Source: DATAXP01 sp036272935 (lineage in GTDB: Bacteria; Planctomycetota; Planctomycetia; Pirellulales; PNKZ01). From it: a stretch of 64,000 nt of DNA. The position numbers and the translations under genes are program-made. Where the stretch lies: NCBI GenBank assembly GCA_036272935.1, contig DATAXP010000032.1, positions 31,636 through 95,635 on the forward strand, given 5' to 3'. Below, piece by piece: positions 27,155 through 34,506 of this stretch (positions are counted from its first letter, which is position 1; every line of letters begins with the position of its first letter). The notes beneath the pieces are model-generated. The model was not told the DNA's origin, searched no databases, and saw only the letters and a program-made list of their open reading frames with translations.

Positions 27155-28306
27155 TCAAAATGCAGCTTCATACAGTGCCAGCAAATCCGCTTCGCCGACT
27201 TTGCGGGGGTTGAAGCCTGCGGTCCATTGTTTCGCGGCAGCGGCGGCGAGTTCGGGGAGGCGTTGGCGTTCGACTTCGCATTCCGAGAGCCGCCCGGGCA
27301 GGCCGGCGCGATCGGCCAGCGACGCGATCAGCTCGGCCAGCCCCTCGGGACCGCGAGCCGGCGGCGGCGCGCCGTTGGAGCCGGCAATCGCCTCCAGCAA
27401 CTCGCAGTACCAATCGCGATAATCGACGCCGTTGAACCGCACGACGTGCGGCAACATCAGGCTCACCGCCTGGCCGTGGACGATGCCGTACTCAGTGGTC
27501 AGTGGATTGGCCAAGGCGTGGGCCGCGCCGAGCATCGAATTCTCGATCGCCAGGCCAGCGAAGCACGCACCGAGTTGCATCCCCGAACGGGCCTCGAGGT
27601 CGCTCGGCTCGTCAAGCACCCGCAAGAAATTCTCTTCCAGCAGCCGCCACGCCTCGCGGCTGAACAGCAGCGACACCGCATTGCGGCGCGTGGTGACGAA
27701 CGTTTCCAGGGCATGGGCGATGGCGTCGATGCCCGTGAGCGCCGTGACACTGCGCGGCTGGGTGACGGTGAGCGTCGGATCGAGCACGGCGATGCGGCAC
27801 GCCGCGCGTGGGTCGCCGCAGGCCATCTTCACGTGCGTTGCGGCATCCGAGATCAAGGCGAACGACTGCCCCTCGCTGCCGGTGCCGGCCGTGGTGGGGA
27901 CGGCGATCATCGGCAGCATTTCGGCCGTGGCCTTCCCGACGCCCCAATAGTCCTGCATTCGCCCGCCACAGGAGTAGACGAAGTTGACTCCCTTCGCGCA
28001 GTCCATGCTGCTGCCGCCGCCGAGGCCGACGAGCAGATCGGGCTTGAATTGCCGGGCCGCAGCGACGCCCGCCTCGACGTTGTCGGTGGTGGGATTCTCG
28101 TGGACGCCATCGAACAGCAGCGTTTCGAGCCCAGCGCGCCCGAGCGAGGCCATGCCGCGCGGCGTGTGTCCGGCGGCGACGATGCCGGGATCGCTGACCA
28201 TGAGCACGCGCCGGCCACCGAGCGAGCGCGCCAACTCACCGAGCGCATCGACCTTGTGCGGCCCGCAAACGATCCGCGTGCGCTGTTGGAAGTCGAAGGA
28301 GAACAT
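27155..28306 (-). CDS. Iron-dependent alcohol dehydrogenase family protein
   Basis: A 383-residue group III alcohol dehydrogenase. The NAD(P) loop is GLGGGSSMDCAKG. Metal-site residues lie in TGIDAIAHALETFV (Asp and His), and in ANPLTTEYGIVHGQAVSLMLPH. It probably reduces an aldehyde to an alcohol, with the aldehyde supplied by the dehydrogenase encoded next upstream. The start at 28306 (MFSFDFQQRTRI) fits the family; the longer frame begins inside repeat C. It lies between the aldehyde dehydrogenase and propeller genes, all leftward. Confidence 0.92.
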   Translation of the reverse strand: MFSFDFQQRTRIVCGPHKVDALGELARSLGGRRVLMVSDPGIVAAGHTPRGMASLGRAGLETLLFDGVHENPTTDNVEAGVAAARQFKPDLLVGLGGGSSMDCAKGVNFVYSCGGRMQDYWGVGKATAEMLPMIAVPTTAGTGSEGQSFALISDAATHVKMACGDPRAACRIAVLDPTLTVTQPRSVTALTGIDAIAHALETFVTTRRNAVSLLFSREAWRLLEENFLRVLDEPSDLEARSGMQLGACFAGLAIENSMLGAAHALANPLTTEYGIVHGQAVSLMLPHVVRFNGVDYRDWYCELLEAIAGSNGAPPPARGPEGLAELIASLADRAGLPGRLSECEVERQRLPELAAAAAKQWTAGFNPRKVGEADLLALYEAAF

Positions 28307-28314
28307 GAGGCAGA

Positions 28315-28364
28315 AATGACGAATGACGAAGTTCAAATGACGAATGGACGCGATTCGTCATTCG
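28315..28364. repeat. Quasi-palindrome with tandem-repeat arms (C)
   Basis: The left arm repeats AATGACGA units (28315-28346). The right arm CGATTCGTCATTCG (28351-28364) is complementary to it. It fills the gap between the aldehyde and alcohol dehydrogenase genes, just upstream of the latter. Confidence 0.7.
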
Positions 28365-28367
28365 CTG

Positions 28368-29783
28368 TTACGCAACCTGGTAGGCTCGGGCGCGGAACAG
28401 GAAGTCGACGATGTTCCCTTCGTGCGGTTGCAGCCAGTCGAGCTTGATGGTGGGGATCGGGCCGATGTTCAGACGGTCGATGTGCGTGGCGTCGGTGAGC
28501 TGCTGCTTCCACTTGTCGTCGTTGGTGATCGCGGTGCCGACCAGCGTCGGGCCGATCGACTCGAGCATCTTCTCCTGCGGGCACTGGACCACGGTGGTGA
28601 ACGGGAACATGTATTCGTCTTTGGCAATCTGCTTATCGGGGCTGTCGCAGTGAGCGACCGTGGGGCGCAGGTACGCACAGCGTTCCTTCTCGACGAGCCT
28701 CGGGCCGTAGTCGCCGGTGGCGTGCCACACGCCCGGCTCGGCCAGCTTCTGCTCGATCATCTTCCAAATGGCCTGCGCTGCGCCAGGAATGGTGAACGCG
28801 GCCAGCCCCGCCTTCGGATCTTCCGGCGGGGCCGCTTCGACCGGGCCGATGCGCTTGGCCAGCGCGGCAGCAATCTCCTTGGTGTGCCGCGATGCCCAGA
28901 TGCCCGAGCAGTTGATGCAGCCGCGGCCGCTGTTCATGTAGACGCTGTCGACCATCAGGTCGAGGTACTTCTCCCACTGGTCGACCACGTCATCGCCGAG
29001 CAGAATCTTGCTGAACCCTGGACCGTGGGCTTGCACGCGCGGGTTGCCCTTGTAGCGCTCGACGGTCGCGGTGCCGCCAAAGATCATCGCCCTGCCGACG
29101 CTCGACAGCACCGCGGCGCCGACTTCAGGCCCACCGGGATAGATGCTGATCGCCTCGCGCGGAATGCCCGCTTCGAAGAACGCCGCCGCCATGCGGTATG
29201 GTGTCCACGGCTCTTGCGGACCGGGCTTGAGCACGAGGCCGACCTGCATCGGAATCACCGGCAGCCACAGCGTGTGTACGCCCGGCGAGTTGCTCGGCAG
29301 CACCAGCCCCACGACAGGCGACTGCACCTGGTAACTGACGATCACGCCGCGGTTCTCTTTGCCGTAGCCGCGCGTAAGGATTTGCAAGTCCAGCCCGCGC
29401 GTCAGCGCGTCGAGCATCTGGTCCATGTGCGTGAGCACGAAATGGTTCTTCTGCATGTTGAACTTGCACATGTGCTCGGGCAGGCCGGTCGAGGCCGATT
29501 GCATGTGGGCAAATTCATCGGGCGATTGGGTGCCGTCGCCGATCGGCAAGGTGGCGCTCAGGTACAGGTCGGCAGCCTTCTTGATCCGTTCGATCAAGTC
29601 GGCCGGCTCGATAGCTCGCAGCACATCGCGGGCGCGCTGGGCGAAGCGCATGTCGCGCGCGAGCATGGCGCCGGTCGCCTGGCCGACCTTGGCGATCGGC
29701 TCGCCGGTGAGGAAGTGCTTGACCTCGTCGACTTCCAGCGATTCGTAAGACTGGCCCCAACGTAGCGGAGAGATGGTGAGCAT
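28368..29783 (-). CDS. Aldehyde dehydrogenase superfamily protein, probably reductive (acyl-reductase-like)
   Basis: A 471-residue aldehyde dehydrogenase fold. LPSNSPG (163-169) stands for the PWN motif and LKPG (185-188) gives the cofactor lysine. The catalytic cysteine is C289 in NSGRGCINCSG. The general-base Glu of oxidising enzymes (in ELGG) is missing; the equivalent stretch reads AHGPGFSKILLGDD. CoA-acylating and LuxC-type acyl reductases also lack it, so reduction of an activated acyl group to an aldehyde is likely. The ATG at 29783 is chosen; a TTG at 29795 overlaps the previous small gene. It is flanked by ligase and alcohol dehydrogenase genes of matching logic. Confidence 0.87.
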   Translation of the reverse strand: MLTISPLRWGQSYESLEVDEVKHFLTGEPIAKVGQATGAMLARDMRFAQRARDVLRAIEPADLIERIKKAADLYLSATLPIGDGTQSPDEFAHMQSASTGLPEHMCKFNMQKNHFVLTHMDQMLDALTRGLDLQILTRGYGKENRGVIVSYQVQSPVVGLVLPSNSPGVHTLWLPVIPMQVGLVLKPGPQEPWTPYRMAAAFFEAGIPREAISIYPGGPEVGAAVLSSVGRAMIFGGTATVERYKGNPRVQAHGPGFSKILLGDDVVDQWEKYLDLMVDSVYMNSGRGCINCSGIWASRHTKEIAAALAKRIGPVEAAPPEDPKAGLAAFTIPGAAQAIWKMIEQKLAEPGVWHATGDYGPRLVEKERCAYLRPTVAHCDSPDKQIAKDEYMFPFTTVVQCPQEKMLESIGPTLVGTAITNDDKWKQQLTDATHIDRLNIGPIPTIKLDWLQPHEGNIVDFLFRARAYQVA

Positions 29784-29791
29784 GGACAAAC

Positions 29792-30013
29792 TCAATTATC
29801 GGGCCACGTGATTGATGCAGTTCCACCTTGCGCGGCAGAACCATTTACTGTGGCGGTCGATCGACCGCAGTTCGTGCAAGCGCGCGGATTCGGACCGATG
29901 TACGCGCTCACAAGGAACACTTGTCCGCAGAGCGGGAACCGAAAGGAAGCGTTGTTACCGTGCCAGTCCTCATCGGTCGTGAGGCTGTTGAGGTTCAGTT
30001 GTCGTGTTAGCAT
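29792..30013 (-). CDS. Small zinc-ribbon-like protein, unknown
   Basis: A 73-residue reading frame with FPLCGQVFLVSAYI and ACTNCGRSTATVNG, resembling small planctomycete proteins of the pattern CPxCGKxFLVS...CPxCGKS. The first cysteine of the first knuckle is Phe here, leaving three cysteines. The C-terminus QGGTASITW also looks conserved. The start at 30013 is the first ATG before the conserved part. It ends 8 bases before the aldehyde dehydrogenase start and may be coupled to it. The call is based on pattern only. Confidence 0.5.
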   Translation of the reverse strand: MLTRQLNLNSLTTDEDWHGNNASFRFPLCGQVFLVSAYIGPNPRACTNCGRSTATVNGSAAQGGTASITWPDN

Positions 30014-30020
30014 CGAGCAC

Positions 30021-30218
30021 CTATGCAGAATAGCCCCTAGTGTTCGCTTCACGTTGAACGGGACGTTTAAGCGATTCATTGCTGAAAACTGCGCCACTTT
30101 CTTGTTCGCGGCGTTTGAGATCAGCGTAGATCGCGTCTAAATCGAAGTTGTGCTTCGCCGCGCGCGCTTCGCGAATTGCACGCACTTGCTCCACAATTGA
30201 ATCGTTGTGAGACATCAT
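30021..30218 (-). CDS. Small helical protein, probable antitoxin partner of the PIN protein
   Basis: A 65-residue protein starting MMSHNDSIVEQVRAIREARA and continuing HNFDLDAIYADLKRREQESG. This resembles the small DPIVEEVRRIRE-type proteins that accompany PIN-domain toxins. Its ATG overlaps the PIN stop (ATGA), so the pair is translationally coupled, toxin first. It lies between the ligase and aldehyde dehydrogenase genes of the reductive locus. Confidence 0.65.
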   Translation of the reverse strand: MMSHNDSIVEQVRAIREARAAKHNFDLDAIYADLKRREQESGAVFSNESLKRPVQREANTRGYSA

Positions 30219-30688
30219 TCGTCCTCCATGAGCTGGTCGGGAGTGCAGATTACGACCGACGGCGCTCCGGCTGACACACAAGTTTCATCGATCTTGCGCC
30301 GAATGTTCGCGTTCGCGAGGTGCTTGCAATTCCAGGTCAACAGAAAGTCGATTCCATTGACCGCTGCGATCGCGATGTGGAGCGCATCCGTCGATGCTTT
30401 CTTGGGAATTGTTCTGGTCGCAACCAACAGCTTTGCAAGTTCCAAGGCACTTTCATCGGCCGCTAACAGCGAAATTCCGCCGACAAGTTCCAGTCGCCTT
30501 TGCGCCTCAACTGGATCGCCGTCACTGATCTCATTAACGACTTCTCCGGACGTAACAAGCTCGAACCGTTTCCGGCGATAGTCCCGCCAATCACGAGTGA
30601 TCTGTTGATGTGCCGCCACAATGATGTCCCTGCTTGGCGCGGACGCAAGATAACTAATCACCGACGTTTCGAGATACACCTTCGCCAT
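30215..30688 (-). CDS. PIN-domain protein, VapC-like toxin
   Basis: A 157-residue PIN-domain protein. It opens MAKVYLETSVISYLAS, where Glu stands for the usual first Asp, and contains STDALHIAIAAVNGIDFLLTWNCKHLANA, the second acidic and terminal region. VVICTPDQLMEDE closes it. Proteins of this type are predicted magnesium-dependent ribonucleases in type II toxin-antitoxin pairs. The start at 30688 gives the family N-terminus. Lower GC than neighbouring metabolic genes is consistent with acquisition by transfer. Confidence 0.8.
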   Translation of the reverse strand: MAKVYLETSVISYLASAPSRDIIVAAHQQITRDWRDYRRKRFELVTSGEVVNEISDGDPVEAQRRLELVGGISLLAADESALELAKLLVATRTIPKKASTDALHIAIAAVNGIDFLLTWNCKHLANANIRRKIDETCVSAGAPSVVICTPDQLMEDE

Positions 30689-30743
30689 TATCAGTCCGCA
30701 GGAACTCAACGACGGCACCAAGGCACGTCGTCGTTAATCGATG

Positions 30744-31856
30744 CTAGTACACGCCCACCGTCGTCGCCTCGGCCAGTTCGTGGAATGGGCGCACGCCGCT
30801 GACGCCGTCCCAGGGGTATTTCTCGAACGGCGGTTCGCGCTCGCCTTCGTCGCGCTCCATGAAACCGGGGACAAAGAACTCCTTGGTTAGCGTGTACAGC
30901 TTCACGCGGCCGGTCTTGCCGTAGCCGACAACCTGATTGTAGTTGTCGAACTCGACCACTTCCGTCACCGCGCGCGGCTGCGGGGCGTAATAGCTAATCT
31001 TGTACTTCTCGGCCGCGGTGACCGGCTTCGAGCAGGCCAGCCCCATCAGCGTGTTGCCGTAGGTCGGGGTCATGTAGATGTCGTCGAGATATTCCTCCGT
31101 GATGAACCGCGTCCACTGCGGGGTGAACTCGGTGCCGCCGGAGAAGATGCCGGTGACGCCGGTATCCTTGAGCCGCTTGCCTTGCTTCTCCAGTGCCAGG
31201 CACAGCGATTCGAGCAACTTCGGCGTGGTGAACATGCACTTGATGTCGTGTCCGGCGCCGAGCACGGTGAGCGCCTGGTCGATGCAGTGCTGCTTGTACG
31301 CTTCGAGGTGCTCCATCCAGCCTTTCTTGATGAGCTTGATGACCCAGCGCGGATCGAGGTCGACGCAAAAGCAGATGCCGCCGCGATGTTGGCACAGGTG
31401 CTCCACCGCCAGGCGCAGGCGGCGAGGACCGCTGGGGCCGAGCATCAGCCAGTTGGCACCCTTGGGGAAGTACTTGTCGGGCAGCGTGTCGCTGAACAGC
31501 GAGTAGTCGGTGCGGAAGTCCTCGCAGGCGACGCGGCTCTTGGGCACTCCGGTCGTGCCGCCGGTCTCGAACACGTAGATCGGCTTATCGGCAAACGCCT
31601 TGGGAACCCAGCGACGCACCGGCCCGCCGCGGAGCCATTCGTCCTGAAACTCCGGAAACTTCTTCAGGTCGTCGAACGAGCGCACCTCCTTGAGCGGATC
31701 GAACTTGAGCTGCTTTGCATACTCGAGCCAGAACGGGCAGCCGGTCTTGGGATTGAAGTGCCACTGCACGGTCTCGACCGTGTGAGCGTCGAGCTTCTCG
31801 CGAGCAGCGGCGACGCTCTTGGCCAATTCCGGGGAAGCGGACGCGACGGCAGTCAT
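30744..31856 (-). CDS. AMP-forming carboxylate ligase (PaaK / LuxE-like)
   Basis: A 370-residue adenylate-forming enzyme. The phosphate-binding loop is VFETGGTTGVPKS (95-107), followed by GANWLMLGPSGPRR and FSGGTEFTPQWTRFI. MTPTYGNTLMGLA corresponds to the YG(x)TE region. At 370 residues it is about 60-80 shorter than phenylacetate-CoA ligases and close in size to LuxE acyl-protein synthetases, so it may lack the mobile C-terminal domain. It should activate a carboxylic acid with ATP. It opens the leftward reductive locus, ahead of the PIN pair. The start at 31856 avoids six extra residues. Confidence 0.8.
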   Translation of the reverse strand: MTAVASASPELAKSVAAAREKLDAHTVETVQWHFNPKTGCPFWLEYAKQLKFDPLKEVRSFDDLKKFPEFQDEWLRGGPVRRWVPKAFADKPIYVFETGGTTGVPKSRVACEDFRTDYSLFSDTLPDKYFPKGANWLMLGPSGPRRLRLAVEHLCQHRGGICFCVDLDPRWVIKLIKKGWMEHLEAYKQHCIDQALTVLGAGHDIKCMFTTPKLLESLCLALEKQGKRLKDTGVTGIFSGGTEFTPQWTRFITEEYLDDIYMTPTYGNTLMGLACSKPVTAAEKYKISYYAPQPRAVTEVVEFDNYNQVVGYGKTGRVKLYTLTKEFFVPGFMERDEGEREPPFEKYPWDGVSGVRPFHELAEATTVGVY

Positions 31857-32016
31857 GGGCTTTCGAAACCTCACGAAAACAGATGGCGGATAGGATCGCG
31901 CCCGGCGGGGCGACCTGCAGGTAGGCGTAGACCTTTAAGCCTATCTGAGCGCGGTGTCGCCGACAAGGATTCGGCCGAAACGAGAGAGATCCGCCCGAGG
32001 GAAAGCCGCGAAGGCT

Positions 32017-32358
32017 TTACGGGTTCGAATCGGGCTGCGAGAAGCTCGCCGGCACGGACGCTGACCCGTCGGTCGAGGGGAGTTCGACCTGCGGACTGGC
32101 CGGATCGGCCGGACGTTCCGGCTTCGAGGCCAATTGCGGCGCCGACGAGTCCTGATCCTGGAACGTGCGATTGTGGCCGCGGAGGCGCGAGAGCAACGCG
32201 CCGTTACCGACGCGCCGTTGCTGCGGCTCTATGCCGACGCCGTCGACCCTGCGCCAGGTGCGATTGCAGGCGCTCGGCATCAATGCGGTAAAAGCCAAGC
32301 CCAGCAGGACAACCCATCGCGGCAGGACACCAAGCGGCTTGCGAGACGGATCAATCAT
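32017..32358 (-). CDS. Small secreted or lipid-anchored protein, unknown
   Basis: A 113-residue protein with an N-terminal hydrophobic segment (WVVLLGLAFTALMPSAC). The cysteine at its end could be lipidated, though ALMPSAC is not a textbook lipobox. The rest is hydrophilic and rich in Ser/Pro/Gln. AGGA 8 bases upstream supports the ATG at 32358. No family is recognised. It is leftward, 41 bases after the next small secreted gene. Confidence 0.55.
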   Translation of the reverse strand: MIDPSRKPLGVLPRWVVLLGLAFTALMPSACNRTWRRVDGVGIEPQQRRVGNGALLSRLRGHNRTFQDQDSSAPQLASKPERPADPASPQVELPSTDGSASVPASFSQPDSNP

Positions 32359-32398
32359 GATGGCATCCTACGCGGAGAGATTCGGCCAGAGCGTTGTG

Positions 32399-32833
32399 CT
32401 AGAACTTCGGGCGGTCCTGGGCCATCCATTCGTTCATGGTTTGCGGCCCTTTAGGTTCCGGCGGCTTCTTGTTGAACAGCGAAGGGAAACTGCTCTTCTG
32501 CTGTGTGCTTTTCGGTTGTTTGTCGAGGCGCGCGGCACTGTATTTCGGCTGCTGCGATTGCGACAGCTTGTCGCGCAGCGGCTTCAGCGTCACGGCGTCG
32601 GCAACGCTGCGTGTGAACGATTTCTGGTTGTTGCTCACCGCCGTGTACAACGGCTTGCCGTTCTGGCGAGGGATGCTTCCCTTGGGAATCGAAATCGTGG
32701 TGGTGGTCTTGCGGAACGGCTTGGTCATGCGCTGCCACAGCGACGGCGGCTCGGGCTGAGCCGCGGCAGCGACAGCCGAGGCGACAGCCAGCGTCAGCAT
32801 CGCCAAGCAGCACACAATGGATAAACGATTCAC
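32399..32833 (-). CDS. Small basic secreted protein, unknown
   Basis: A 144-residue protein with a clear signal peptide (LSIVCCLAMLTLAVASAVAA). It is followed by a basic, Lys/Gln-rich chain (PFRKTTTTISIPKGSIP; QQPKYSAARLDKQPKSTQQK). A GGAGG placed 5 bases before GTG 32833 makes that the likely start; the frame reaches ATG 32854. No family is recognised. The layout (signal peptide, low complexity, basic) is common among planctomycete-only secreted proteins. Confidence 0.65.
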   Translation of the reverse strand: MNRLSIVCCLAMLTLAVASAVAAAAQPEPPSLWQRMTKPFRKTTTTISIPKGSIPRQNGKPLYTAVSNNQKSFTRSVADAVTLKPLRDKLSQSQQPKYSAARLDKQPKSTQQKSSFPSLFNKKPPEPKGPQTMNEWMAQDRPKF

Positions 32834-32955
32834 GGCGACCTCCATCGATGGCAACGCGCACCGGTGCGCATGTCGCGGTCGAGAGACTTGGGGGCGGGAA
32901 TCTCGCAGAAACGGCCGGCGGTGTCGAGGTCAAGTTTGCCCCGAAAACAGGGCCG

Positions 32956-34485
32956 TCATGCCGCGCGACGCTCGTGCGGCGGCACGCTGCGCGGGACCAT
33001 GCGCAGGGCACTGCCCGATTGGCTGCCGGCCGCGCCCGACTCGTGGTATTCGGCATCCGAGTTGACGTTCCAAACGTCGTACACGCGCCGCCGGGCGATG
33101 ATGTTCTCGGCCGTCAGCATGGCGGTCATCATCGCGTGGTCCTGGTTGTTGTACATGTGCATGCCGTTGCGGCCGACCATGTGAAACGTGGGAAAGCGAG
33201 CCTCAAGCTCAGCGCGGATCACGGCGACGTGGCTGGCGTAATCGTCGTCGTACACGGGGTACGCTTTCGGCTGCCGCACCACGCAGCCGTCGGTCACCGT
33301 CTCCGGCGCGACCAGCCCCAGCGTGTGCAGCTCGCGCTTGGCCAATTCGATCAGCTCGGCGTCGGGACGCGACCACAGCTCGTCGCCGGCGAAGCAGAAA
33401 TACTCCAGCCCCAAGCAACTGCACTTCGGATCGGGGACCATCTCGGGCGACCACGACTTGAAATTTTGGATGCGGCCGACGCGAACTTGCGGATCGTGGA
33501 TGTAAATCCAATTGTCAGAGAATACGTCGTCGCCGCGGACGATCAGTGCGACGGTCAAGAAATCGCGGTATCGCAGCGACTGCGCGGCGTGCAGCGCCTC
33601 GGGCGACACCTCCGGGCGCAGCGCAGGCACCAGGTCGCGGATCGCCGCCGAGGAGATCAGGTGCTCGGCACGTAGGGTCGCATGGTCGCCGCGATTGTCG
33701 ACGTAGCGCACTTCCCATTGATGCGCGTTCGCGTTCCACCGTGCGCCTTCGACCTTCGCGCCCATGCGCACCGTGCCGCCCAGTTCGCCGATGCGCCGGG
33801 CGCAAGCTTCCCACATCATCCCCGGTCCGCGACGCGGATAGCGGAAGTGATCGATCAACGTCTTGACGGTCTGCGAGCGGTCGGTCGATCGCTTCTGCGG
33901 CACCAGCGCGTTGAGGATCGCCTTGCCGAGCGACAGCCCTTTGATGCGCTGGGCGGCCCAGTCGGCCGAGATCTCGCGGCACGACATGCCCCACACCTTC
34001 TCGGTGTACGTCTTGAAGAAGATGTTGAACAGCCGGCGGCCGAACTGGTTGCTCACCCAGTCCTCAAAACTGACGGCCGGTCGCACCGGGGCGACGCGCG
34101 CCCGGAAATACGACAACACACACAGCGTCGATTCCACCAGCCCGAGGTTGCCCAGCGCCTCAGCCGCCTTCAGTGGATAGCTGTAGAGCTTGCCGCCATA
34201 CAGGATGCGCGAGCTGCGTGGCCGCTCGAGCATGTCGTCGGGCAGCAGCTCGGTCCACAGGTCCTCGACTTCCTTCGACTTCGAGAAGAACCGGTGGCCG
34301 CCGATATCGAAGTGATAGCCTTTGTAGCGCACGGTCCGGGAGATGCCGCCGACATTCATCGGGTCAGCTTCGAGCACCGTCACCGGCCGACCGGCCTTCG
34401 CCAACAGGTACGCTGCGGTCAGTCCGGCGGGGCCTGCGCCGATGATGGCCGTCGATTCGCTGCTGTTCGATCGCTCCGCATCCAT
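32956..34485 (-). CDS. FAD-dependent oxidoreductase, UDP-galactopyranose mutase-like
   Basis: A 509-residue flavoprotein. The dinucleotide-binding motif AIIGAGPAGLTAAYLLAKAG is at 13-32. DIGGHRFFSKSKEVEDLW resembles the segment after the FAD site in Glf/amine-oxidase-like proteins, and FFKTYTEKVWGMSCREIS is shared with sugar-mutase-like members. It may act on a nucleotide sugar, but protoporphyrinogen-oxidase-like activity cannot be excluded. AGGAAGGA 7 bases before ATG 34485 fixes the start. It lies 21 bases after a GT-C-type membrane protein gene, suggesting joint work on envelope glycans. Confidence 0.8.
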   Translation of the reverse strand: MDAERSNSSESTAIIGAGPAGLTAAYLLAKAGRPVTVLEADPMNVGGISRTVRYKGYHFDIGGHRFFSKSKEVEDLWTELLPDDMLERPRSSRILYGGKLYSYPLKAAEALGNLGLVESTLCVLSYFRARVAPVRPAVSFEDWVSNQFGRRLFNIFFKTYTEKVWGMSCREISADWAAQRIKGLSLGKAILNALVPQKRSTDRSQTVKTLIDHFRYPRRGPGMMWEACARRIGELGGTVRMGAKVEGARWNANAHQWEVRYVDNRGDHATLRAEHLISSAAIRDLVPALRPEVSPEALHAAQSLRYRDFLTVALIVRGDDVFSDNWIYIHDPQVRVGRIQNFKSWSPEMVPDPKCSCLGLEYFCFAGDELWSRPDAELIELAKRELHTLGLVAPETVTDGCVVRQPKAYPVYDDDYASHVAVIRAELEARFPTFHMVGRNGMHMYNNQDHAMMTAMLTAENIIARRRVYDVWNVNSDAEYHESGAAGSQSGSALRMVPRSVPPHERRAA

Positions 34486-34506
34486 GGGATGTCCTTCCTT
34501 GTGTCG

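Noticed and set aside
26081..28447. A 788-residue open frame on the + strand opposite the beta-propeller and alcohol dehydrogenase genes.
   Set aside because: It is a high-GC antisense shadow: low-complexity Arg/Ala/His-rich translation, no domain, and it covers two clear genes on the other strand.
28368..31856. Considered naming the ligase and aldehyde dehydrogenase luxE and luxC.
   Set aside because: Size and logic fit, but the sequences were not recognisably Lux proteins by eye and no luciferase genes are present.
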